Of a DNA stretch of 16,292 bases, positions 7,914 to 14,509 are shown in pieces. Position numbers and translations under genes: made by a program. Within the stretch, counting starts at the first letter, position 1, and every line of letters begins with the position of its first letter. Under the pieces are notes generated by a model, which saw only the letters and a program-made list of their open reading frames with translations, made no database searches and was not told the DNA's origin. The stretch is from JAWVZU01 sp033722075 (GTDB lineage: Bacteria; Pseudomonadota; Gammaproteobacteria; Xanthomonadales; SZUA-38): NCBI GenBank assembly GCA_033722075.1, contig JAWVZU010000055.1, forward strand, positions 1-16,292, in the 5' to 3' direction.

Positions 7914-8253
7914 CTTGCCTCCCCTGATAGCAGCGCGCGGGGGCAAGTAACTGAGCGCGAAACTCCTTCCGGCGGATCGATCACGGCTCACTCTCCCGGC
8001 CTGAGCTTCTCTGCCGCGTGGGCTGACCCGGATCTGGGCGAGGAATTCCGGAACCCGTGGCCAGCGGTATTCCCCCTTGCTCCTGGTCGGCGACATGGAC
8101 CCGCGCACCCCGACTTGGAACGCACGGTAGGCCGTTGACCACCTTTCATAGGGCGAGCTGATTACGGTCCGTAATGCGTCTCACGCCTCCGACGTCTTTC
8201 GCACGCCGGAGATCCGCTCTGCACTCGAACGTTCTGGCCGGGCGCTGAAATAA
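7914..8253. other. Long spacer without a recognisable gene, upstream of GH16
   Basis: The stretch between the protease terminator and the GH16 promoter holds no frame with a convincing start, ribosome site or recognisable protein. Short frames exist on both strands but are Arg/Pro/Ser-rich, as expected by chance in GC-rich DNA, and they run through the terminator. The one clear structure is a perfect palindrome, ATTACGG-T-CCGTAAT, at 8161-8175. No tRNA-like fold or insertion-sequence ends were seen. Confidence 0.6.
8161..8175. promoter_or_regulatory. Perfect 7-bp palindrome with one central base
   Basis: ATTACGG and CCGTAAT flank a single T at 8168. It lies about 80 bases before the -35 element of the GH16 gene, where an activator could bind. 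No T-tract follows, so it is not a terminator. The identity of any binding protein is unknown. Confidence 0.35.
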
Positions 8254-8282
8254 TTGACAGCGTTGTCATCATTTCCCATCAT
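8254..8282 (+). promoter_or_regulatory. Predicted GH16 promoter with LacI-family operator
   Basis: A perfect -35 hexamer, TTGACA (8254-8259), is followed after 17 bases by CATCAT (8277-8282), a 4-of-6 match to the -10 consensus. Overlapping the -35 is TGACAGCGTTGTCA (8255-8268), palindromic at 12 of 14 positions with a central CG, the usual form of a LacI-family operator. A repressor bound here would block RNA polymerase. The start codon lies about 36 bases after the -10, leaving a short leader. The regulator gene is not in the window. Confidence 0.65.
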
Positions 8283-8317
8283 GGTCTGGTCAATCCATCA
8301 ATCCAGGCACTCGAACC

Positions 8318-9556
8318 ATGCGTCCCAGCAAGCTACTTCTCGTCTTCTTTCTGGCATCACCGGCCTTCGCGGGCGACCAACTCCTGTGGAGCGACGAATT
8401 CGACTCCGGGTCGGCGCCGAATCCTGCGGTCTGGTCCTACGACCTCGGCAGAGGAAGTGACGGCTGGGGCAATGCCGAATTGCAGAGTTACACCAATGAT
8501 CCGGCCAACGTCCGCATCGAGGACGGCCTGTTGAAGATCACGGTGCAGGAAAACAATGGCTCATTCACGTCGGCTCGCATCAAGACCGAGGACAAGCTGA
8601 CGTTCAGATACGCCACGATCGAAGCGCGCATCCGCGTACCCGATCTCGCCGATGGGCTCTGGCCGGCCTTCTGGACACTGGGCAATAACTTCAGCGAGGT
8701 CGGCTGGCCGTTCTGCGGCGAGCTCGACATCATGGAGATGGGGAATTCCGCTGCGATCAACCAGGGCGTGGTAAACCGGCGCGTTGCATCGACCGCCCAC
8801 TGGGGCACCGACGGCTGCGTGCCCGGCGTGAGCTGTCCGAACTACGGCCTGTCGCTAGACGCAGCTCAGGATCTGACCGGCGAATTTCAGATCTACCGGA
8901 TGGAGTGGACGCCTACCCTTGTGACGACGTATCTGAACGGTCAACAGATCTGGGCGATAGACATCACCCCGGACGAGCTCGACGAATTCCATGAGCCCCA
9001 TTTCGCCATCCTCAACATGGCGGTCGGCGGCCGCTATACGGGGCGACTCTCAGCGAGTTCGATCACCGCGCCGATGCCGGCGGAAATGGCTGTCGATTAC
9101 GTGCGGATCTATGACAATGGGTTCACCGAAATCGGCGGCATCGGTTTCGAGAACACGCCCCCGCCGATCGGTCCGGCGCACTCGGGTTCCTGGTACAACC
9201 CCCAGCAGAACGGTCATGGTTTCGCCATGCAGTTCGGCAACGACGCCGCCGGCTCGCTGTTCGCGGTCGTGTACTGGTATATCTACGACACGGACGGCAG
9301 CCCGCTGTTCTTCATCGGCACCGGCACACCGGACGGCACCGGCGTCGACATCGAGTTCCTCTCGCCGGTCGGAATGCGATTCGGGGAGTTCGACGCCGAC
9401 TCGCTCAGCCTCGAGGAAGGCGGCACAGCGCGCTTTGAATTCGATACTACGACGACCGGGATCTTCTCCTACACCCCCTCTGATTTCTCGGCGACCACCT
9501 GGGGACACACCCCGATGGAGATCGAGCTGGAGCGGTTCTTCCCGGTCGACAGCTGA
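8318..9556 (+). CDS. Secreted GH16 endo-beta-glucanase (laminarinase-like) with C-terminal accessory domain
   Basis: This 412-residue protein begins with a signal peptide (MRPSKLLLVFFLASPAFA, cleavage near residue 18). The GH16 catalytic domain spans about residues 22-270 and contains WSDEFD, DGLWPAFWTLG and the active-site motif GELDIMEMG, with nucleophile Glu135, Asp137 and acid/base Glu140. The sandwich ends with the usual MAVDYVRIYDNG. This wording is closest to bacterial beta-1,3(-1,4)-glucanases (laminarinases, GH16_3 type). Residues about 288-412 form a second domain starting HSGSWYNPQQNGHGFAMQF and including VVYWYIYDTDGSPLFFIGTG, a module common at the C-terminus of secreted Xanthomonadales proteins whose role is unknown to me. 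The ribosome site is weak. The gene is convergent with the halogenase operon, 27 bp away, and carries a LacI-type operator. The exact glucan substrate is inferred. Confidence 0.93.
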   Translation: MRPSKLLLVFFLASPAFAGDQLLWSDEFDSGSAPNPAVWSYDLGRGSDGWGNAELQSYTNDPANVRIEDGLLKITVQENNGSFTSARIKTEDKLTFRYATIEARIRVPDLADGLWPAFWTLGNNFSEVGWPFCGELDIMEMGNSAAINQGVVNRRVASTAHWGTDGCVPGVSCPNYGLSLDAAQDLTGEFQIYRMEWTPTLVTTYLNGQQIWAIDITPDELDEFHEPHFAILNMAVGGRYTGRLSASSITAPMPAEMAVDYVRIYDNGFTEIGGIGFENTPPPIGPAHSGSWYNPQQNGHGFAMQFGNDAAGSLFAVVYWYIYDTDGSPLFFIGTGTPDGTGVDIEFLSPVGMRFGEFDADSLSLEEGGTARFEFDTTTTGIFSYTPSDFSATTWGHTPMEIELERFFPVDS

Positions 9557-9583
9557 TCGGGAGGGAAGATCAGGGAGAGCGGT

Positions 9584-11080
9584 CTATTCGACTGCCGCGT
9601 AGGCATCGGATCGACAGAAACACTCCAGGAACTGTCCGTGGCTCGGGCCGGTGTTGACGATCTTTGCAATCGTGGACCGGACCCCTTTCATGAGTCGTTG
9701 AAGTTCCTCATCCGGCATCGTGTCCGCGAAGGGATGGTAACTGCCGGGCTTCATCCCCTGCCCCAGCATCACGGCGGTCCAGGACACCTCCGAGAACAGT
9801 TCATTGTTGTCGCGGAAGATCCGTGCGCTGTCCGAGAACAAGCGCATCTTGTGTGCCAGTGAAGCTGGCACCGCCATCTCTCGGCACTCGTCCCAGTATG
9901 GCGTATCCGCCCGCTCGGTCACGTGGTAGTGCAGGATGATGAAATCGCGGATCTGCTCGATCTCCTGCTTGACCTCCCAATTGAACTGATCAACTTCGGA
10001 CTGGCGAATCCCGTCGGCAGGAAACAGCTTGATCAGGCGGATGATGCTGTTCTGGATCAGGTGGATGCTGGTCGACTCCAGCGGTTCCAGGAAACCGCTC
10101 GACAGCCCCAGGGCCACGCAGTTCTTGTTCCACTGCTTGAGTCGGCGCCCGGTCTTGAATTTGATCACCCGGGGGTCCGTGATGGGTTGACCATCGACGT
10201 TGTCCAGCAAGGTCTTGGTCGCCTCGTCGTCACTCATGAACCGGCTGCAGTACACCAGGCCATTCCCGACCCGGTGCTGGAGCGGAATCTTCCACTGCCA
10301 GCCGCAGCTGCGAGCGGTCGCCCGGGTGTACGGCGCCGGCGGAGCCGTCGATTCGGTCTGGACCGCGACCGCGGAATCGCTGCGTAGCCATTGCGCCCAA
10401 TCCTCCCAGCCCGTGTCCAGCGTCTGCTCGATGAGGAGGCCGCGGAAGCCGCTGCAGTCGATGAACAGGTCGCCCTCGATGACCTGGCCCGATTCAAGCA
10501 CCACCGATTCGATGAATCCGGTGTCGCCGTTCTGGTTCACGCTCACCACCTTGCCCTCGGTCCGACGAACACCCGAGCCCTCGCTCAGGCTGCGCAGCAG
10601 CTTCGCGTAGAGCCCGGCATCGAAGTGGTAGGCATAGTTCGCCTTGCGCTCACCGTCGGTCCCGAAGCGATTGGCCCGGGCCATGCAGGCCTCGAGGCTG
10701 AAGTCGTCATAGGGTTCGGAGAGCCCATTTTTCCGGGCTCGCAGCCAGTAATGGTGGAACTGCGCGGCCCACCTATCGGTTCCGTGCGGCGCGAACGGGT
10801 GGAAGTAGCGCTCGCCCAGCTGCCCCCAATTGACGAACTCGATGCCCAGCTTGAAGGTGCCGTTGACGGCCCGCATGAACTCCGCCTCGTCGAGCTCCAG
10901 CAATAAATGGAAGTTCTTGATCGGCGGAATGGTGGCTTCGCCAACGCCGACAGTGCCGATCATGTCGCTCTCGACCAGTTCGATGTCCAGCACCCTGCCC
11001 ATGGATTTGGACAAGGCCGCAGCCGCCATCCAGCCGGCCGTGCCACCGCCTACGATCACTACCCGTTGCACTCGTTTCAT
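9584..11080 (-). CDS. Flavin-dependent halogenase B (tryptophan-halogenase family)
   Basis: This 498-residue enzyme has the FAD-binding signature VVIVGGGTAGWMAA (7-20), GVGEATIP (45-52), the catalytic Lys77 in NGTFKLGIEFVNW (equivalent to Lys79 of PrnA), the family signature GWQWKIP (260-266), and SSGFLEPLEST with Glu332 (equivalent to PrnA Glu346). All the residues needed to form HOX and pass it through the tunnel to Lys are present, so halogenase activity is plausible. These enzymes need FADH2 from a separate flavin reductase, which is not encoded here. Homologues beside TonB-dependent receptors form a group distinct from classical tryptophan halogenases, and their substrates are mostly unknown; bromination and indole activity have been reported for some. 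It is the last gene of the operon, 7 bp after the oxygenase gene, and ends 27 bp from the convergent GH16 gene. Confidence 0.93.
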   Translation of the reverse strand: MKRVQRVVIVGGGTAGWMAAAALSKSMGRVLDIELVESDMIGTVGVGEATIPPIKNFHLLLELDEAEFMRAVNGTFKLGIEFVNWGQLGERYFHPFAPHGTDRWAAQFHHYWLRARKNGLSEPYDDFSLEACMARANRFGTDGERKANYAYHFDAGLYAKLLRSLSEGSGVRRTEGKVVSVNQNGDTGFIESVVLESGQVIEGDLFIDCSGFRGLLIEQTLDTGWEDWAQWLRSDSAVAVQTESTAPPAPYTRATARSCGWQWKIPLQHRVGNGLVYCSRFMSDDEATKTLLDNVDGQPITDPRVIKFKTGRRLKQWNKNCVALGLSSGFLEPLESTSIHLIQNSIIRLIKLFPADGIRQSEVDQFNWEVKQEIEQIRDFIILHYHVTERADTPYWDECREMAVPASLAHKMRLFSDSARIFRDNNELFSEVSWTAVMLGQGMKPGSYHPFADTMPDEELQRLMKGVRSTIAKIVNTGPSHGQFLECFCRSDAYAAVE

Positions 11081-11087
11081 GGTTCCG

Positions 11088-12092
11088 TTACCGATTCAGT
11101 TTGTTGCGCAGCGTGCTCCGGAGCTGCCGGGCCGCTGTCTCGTCGAGGTCACCCAGGACCCCGCGGCGATCCTCGGGAATATGGGCCAGCTCGCCAGCGT
11201 CCGAGTTGAACACATAATGGTCGAAGATTCCCCGCCAGGCTTCCCGCTGGGCCGGTGGAAGATCGCGAATGCTGAGGATGGCGTGGAGCAGCGCATCCCC
11301 GGGAATTCCGAGATAATCCGGCTGGTCCCGCCACCAGTGATTGATCAGGATATTGAAATCGTCCAGAGCCTCGACCTGGTGCCACCACATGCAAGGAACA
11401 TAGATCGCATCACCGGGTTCCAGGAGCGCGGACTGGGCGTGTTTCAGCGCCTCGGCGTAGCGGGGGAAGCGTTCCAGGTCCGGGTTGTGCGGATCGACCA
11501 TGCTCACCGACTGTCCGGCGGGAGTGAAGTCCAGCGGCCCGACATACAGGTTCTCCAACTGTTCCGGCGGAAACAGCGTAAAGCGGCGGCGCCCGGCGCA
11601 CACGCAGGCGATGTTGTCCATGGCATCGTAGTGCGCGGCCACCGTGGTGCGATTGCCGATCCAGATCCGCACCGTCGGTTTACGATCACCGTAGGGCAGG
11701 CAGTGCTGCTCACGAAGCCCCGGAAGACAGTAATCCAGCGCCATGGAACCCATGTAGATCGTGGGCGGCGAAGGGTCTTCCTGGTGACTCTGAATCCTGG
11801 CCAGCACCTGGTCCATACCGGTCTTGACCTGGCGGAAATTGGTGCCGCTGAGGTCATCGGTGTAGAAGATGCGGCCGCCGATGTCGGTCTCGCTCACGAA
11901 GGCGTTGACCGGCGCCTGGTCGTAGAATTCAAGCAGGTAACTGCTGGCGTCCTGCGGCGATCTCCGGGCTCGTTCCACCAGCGGCCAGTGCGAGGCGACG
12001 CCACGCAATACAAGGGGAACACCCTCTGCAACGACCCGCGCGAACAGGTCCCCCTCTTCGGGGTGCTTCAGCTCCGCGATCGGTTTCACCAC
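11088..12092 (-). CDS. Cupin_8/JmjC-type Fe(II)/2-oxoglutarate-dependent oxygenase
   Basis: The 334-residue protein contains a double-stranded beta-helix with the metal-binding HxD at His154-Tyr155-Asp156 (TVAAHYDAMDN) and a distal His238 in MWWHQVEAL. The phrases AGRRRFTLFPPEQLENLY and LEPGDAIYVPCMWWHQV are standard for the Cupin_8/JmjC-like family (FIH and TYW5-like hydroxylases). It is therefore expected to use Fe(II), O2 and 2-oxoglutarate to hydroxylate a protein or small molecule; the substrate is unknown. The start appears to be one of two adjacent GTG codons (12092 or 12089) behind a GGCGGAG site. It lies 20 bp after the SapC gene and 7 bp before halogenase B, so it is surely in the same operon. 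Cupin-like proteins of this type recur in receptor-halogenase-SapC clusters of Caulobacter and Xanthomonas relatives. Confidence 0.9.
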   Translation of the reverse strand: MVKPIAELKHPEEGDLFARVVAEGVPLVLRGVASHWPLVERARRSPQDASSYLLEFYDQAPVNAFVSETDIGGRIFYTDDLSGTNFRQVKTGMDQVLARIQSHQEDPSPPTIYMGSMALDYCLPGLREQHCLPYGDRKPTVRIWIGNRTTVAAHYDAMDNIACVCAGRRRFTLFPPEQLENLYVGPLDFTPAGQSVSMVDPHNPDLERFPRYAEALKHAQSALLEPGDAIYVPCMWWHQVEALDDFNILINHWWRDQPDYLGIPGDALLHAILSIRDLPPAQREAWRGIFDHYVFNSDAGELAHIPEDRRGVLGDLDETAARQLRSTLRNKLNR

Positions 12093-12112
12093 ACGATCTC
12101 CGCCCCTGACGC

Positions 12113-12841
12113 TCAGCCCGCGAGCGTCCGGTTCTTGCGCTTGATCAGTTCACCGACGTTGGGCAACGAGGCCAGCAGCATATAGACGTCGAAAAGGTGC
12201 CCCTTCTGGTGCAGGACCTCCAGCGCTTTCGCGCCCAGGCCTGCAAGCTTGTCCTCGTTGATCGTGTACAGGCCGGTGAGCGAATGCTTGGACCCATCGA
12301 CGAACTCGACCTTGACGGTCAGGGACTCGATCAGCTCCAGTCCGACCAGCAACTCGGAAAAGGACTGCGAGGTCTCATGCCCCTGCTGGATGGCATGCAG
12401 CACCGAGGACATCTGCTCCAGCCACGGGCTCTCCCCGCCGTGCGGGAGGAACAGCGGCTCCCCTTCCGTCTCGCTGACCTCGGGATGGTCCAGGTCGATG
12501 TGCACTACGGGCACTCGGCGCGGTACGCCATCATCCACCTGCTCCTGGAAACCGATCAGCAGGGGCTGACGCTGAATACTGAGGGGGATGTGTGCCGCAT
12601 CCCATCCGTTCTTGTCCAGAAAGAGGTTTTCACCCTGATCGAAACCCAGCAACGCGACCGTCTCGAAGTGTCCGCTTTCCTTGTTCTTGACGAAGAACAG
12701 CGGATAGTCCATCTGCACCTGTCGGAACTCCACGGGGAAGACCCGCGCCACGTTCACGTCGTAGGGGCCGCCGGGGCGATAGATCTTGTTGACCCGCAGG
12801 TCCTTGTGCGAAACGTTGTCGAGGAGAACGTGGTTGGTCAT
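12113..12841 (-). CDS. SapC-family protein
   Basis: The 242-residue protein matches the SapC family: N-terminal VFPVEFRQVQMDYPLFFVK, then ETVALLGFDQGENLFLD, GWDAAHIPLSIQRQPLLIGF, a central acidic stretch ending FLPHGG, and the C-terminal LYTINEDKLAGL with VYMLLASLPNVGELIKRKN. SapC is named from a gene of the Campylobacter S-layer (sap) secretion locus, but its biochemical role is unclear. Here there is no signal peptide or membrane segment, so it is probably cytoplasmic. In many Alpha- and Gammaproteobacteria it is encoded next to halogenase-like and TonB-dependent receptor genes, as here. The upstream halogenase A gene ends 33 bp before its start and the oxygenase gene begins 20 bp after its end. 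The ribosome site is a modest GAGA. The family call is confident; the function is not. Confidence 0.92.
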   Translation of the reverse strand: MTNHVLLDNVSHKDLRVNKIYRPGGPYDVNVARVFPVEFRQVQMDYPLFFVKNKESGHFETVALLGFDQGENLFLDKNGWDAAHIPLSIQRQPLLIGFQEQVDDGVPRRVPVVHIDLDHPEVSETEGEPLFLPHGGESPWLEQMSSVLHAIQQGHETSQSFSELLVGLELIESLTVKVEFVDGSKHSLTGLYTINEDKLAGLGAKALEVLHQKGHLFDVYMLLASLPNVGELIKRKNRTLAG

Positions 12842-12874
12842 TTCGAATCTCGTTGTGCTGGGCAGTGGAGGCCG

Positions 12875-14452
12875 TTATCCGGCTTGAGCCACGGGTAATC
12901 CGCGTTCGTGAATTCGGCTCAGCAGCTCACGGTTTCCCGGCAGGTGCGCGATGATTCGGCTGGTTTGCTTGATGTTCTCCGCGAAGAGGCGCTGCGCCTG
13001 CTCAGCGCGGCGCTTCAATCCTGCCGGTCCGCCGGCCTGGGTCCAGAAGCCCATGCCGTAGAGAACGTACTGATAGCTGGCGGACGAGAAGATCTCGTCG
13101 GTCCGCGGAAAGTCGGCATGCCAGGGCACCTGAAAATGCCACAGCGCCAGCAGTTCCCGGAGCCGCTCTGGAATCGAACTGGCCTGCCGGTTGTCCTTCC
13201 AGTACTCGGAGTCATTTCGTCGGCTCAGCACGTAGTGCAGCTTCAGGAAGTCGATGATCCGATCCCAGCGGTAGAGAAAAGTCTCGTTGTAGCGCCGGGC
13301 CACCGTATCCATCAACGCCCGATTGGCCGGTAACGAATCACTGAGCATGCGCCCCGCCAACTCGACCAGCACCAGGGCGCTCGCCTCCAAGGGTTCGAGA
13401 AAACCGGATGACATGCCGACGGCGACGCAGTTCTGGTGCCAGAAAACCTCCCGGTGCCCGGGCCGGAAGCTGATCTTGCGCAGGTCATACTGCTTTCCCG
13501 ATTGCCCGGACGTTGCACTGATGTAGTCGCGAAGCACCTGCTCCGCTCGCGCATCCTCGGTGTGCGCCGACGAATAGGTGTAACCCAGCCCACGCCTGTG
13601 AACCAGTCCGATGTCCCAGATCCAGCCAGCGTCCCGGGCCGTCGAATTGGTCTGCGATGCAATCGGCCCGGCCTCATCGGCATAGGGCACTTGAACGGCC
13701 AGCGCCGAGTCGTTGAACAGGACATCTTTTCGGTCCAGATAGCGGATCCCGTAGTGCCGGCCGAGCAGCATGGACGAAAACCCGGTGCAGTCGACGAACA
13801 GATCGCCCTCGATGTCTCCGCTCTTTTCCGTTGAAATCGACCGGATGTCCTGGTCGGCCTGACCATTGATCGCAGTGACGTGATCGACGATGTGCCGAAC
13901 GCCCAGCCTCTGGGTGCAGTGGCGCTGCAGCAATTCCGCGAACTTGCCCGCATCGAGGTGGTAGGCGTAATTCACGACGCCCGCGTACTCCGGCGTGGTC
14001 TCCTGTTTGGGCGCGAGGTTGCGATCGCAGACCTGGCCCTGGACGGTGACCGCATTGACGAAGGACATTTCGTCCCGCCGCGCCTGCCAGAAAGGGACCA
14101 GGTTGATGTGGGCGAAACCGGTCGGCGCAGAGAAGGGATGATAGTAGATGTCATCGTCCTCGCCGGTCAGCCACCCGACGAACCGTGTCCCCTGCTTGAA
14201 GGAGGCGGAGCATTCGGTCAGAAACTCGGTCTCCGAGATACCGATCCGCTGCAGCGTGGTCCGCATGGTCGGCCAGGTCCCCTCCCCGACGCCGATGGTC
14301 TTCACCTGCGGGGATTCGACGAGCGTCACGCTGATACCGGAGTTCGGGGCAACGTGCTCGGCTGCGATGAGGCCGGCCGTGATCCAGCCGGCACTCCCGC
14401 CGCCGACGATGACGATCCGTTGTATTGACTTGTCTGCGAGATTTTCAGTCAT
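12875..14452 (-). CDS. Flavin-dependent halogenase A (tryptophan-halogenase family)
   Basis: A 525-residue paralogue of halogenase B. It has RIVIVGGGSAGWITAGL (12-28) for FAD, GVGEGTWP (54-61), the catalytic Lys86 in SASFKQGTRFVGW, and SSGFLEPLEAS with Glu353. The usual WxWxIP signature is altered to GWIWDIG (276-282): both Trp are kept, but Pro is replaced by Gly. It carries longer insertions than B, such as TGEDDDIYYHPFSAPTGF. It is probably a functional halogenase or related flavoenzyme with a different substrate range from B; this is inference. No in-frame ATG, GTG or TTG lies between 14452 and the FAD motif, so the ATG at 14452 is very likely the start. The start has no ribosome binding site, because the T-tract of a hairpin terminator ends just 2 bases before it. 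It is first of the four genes downstream of the receptor. Confidence 0.92.
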   Translation of the reverse strand: MTENLADKSIQRIVIVGGGSAGWITAGLIAAEHVAPNSGISVTLVESPQVKTIGVGEGTWPTMRTTLQRIGISETEFLTECSASFKQGTRFVGWLTGEDDDIYYHPFSAPTGFAHINLVPFWQARRDEMSFVNAVTVQGQVCDRNLAPKQETTPEYAGVVNYAYHLDAGKFAELLQRHCTQRLGVRHIVDHVTAINGQADQDIRSISTEKSGDIEGDLFVDCTGFSSMLLGRHYGIRYLDRKDVLFNDSALAVQVPYADEAGPIASQTNSTARDAGWIWDIGLVHRRGLGYTYSSAHTEDARAEQVLRDYISATSGQSGKQYDLRKISFRPGHREVFWHQNCVAVGMSSGFLEPLEASALVLVELAGRMLSDSLPANRALMDTVARRYNETFLYRWDRIIDFLKLHYVLSRRNDSEYWKDNRQASSIPERLRELLALWHFQVPWHADFPRTDEIFSSASYQYVLYGMGFWTQAGGPAGLKRRAEQAQRLFAENIKQTSRIIAHLPGNRELLSRIHERGLPVAQAG

Positions 14453-14454
14453 GG

Positions 14455-14483
14455 AAAAAAGAAGCCGCTGCGGGGCAGCGGCT
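14455..14483 (-). terminator. Intrinsic terminator/attenuator between receptor and halogenase A
   Basis: On the minus strand, AGCCGCTG (14483-14476) pairs perfectly with CAGCGGCT (14470-14463) around a 5-base loop, followed by TTCTTTTTT ending at 14455. The receptor stop codon lies 26 bases before the hairpin, and the ATG of halogenase A begins 2 bases after the last T. It probably ends most receptor transcripts and lets a fraction, or a separate promoter, supply the downstream genes. Confidence 0.88.
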
Positions 14484-14509
14484 CAAAATGTAGCAACAAG
14501 CGAAGGTTA

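Noticed and set aside
7884..8138. Possible small gene after the protease
   Set aside because: It would start at a TTG just before the terminator stem and read through it, with no ribosome site and an Arg/Pro-rich product.
9557..9583. Bidirectional terminator between GH16 and halogenase B
   Set aside because: Only a 4-bp GATC/GATC pairing is present and there is no T-tract on either strand.
10830..12185. Open frame of 451 codons on the plus strand opposite the oxygenase and halogenase B
   Set aside because: It spans two recognisable minus-strand genes and their junction; it is a composition artefact.
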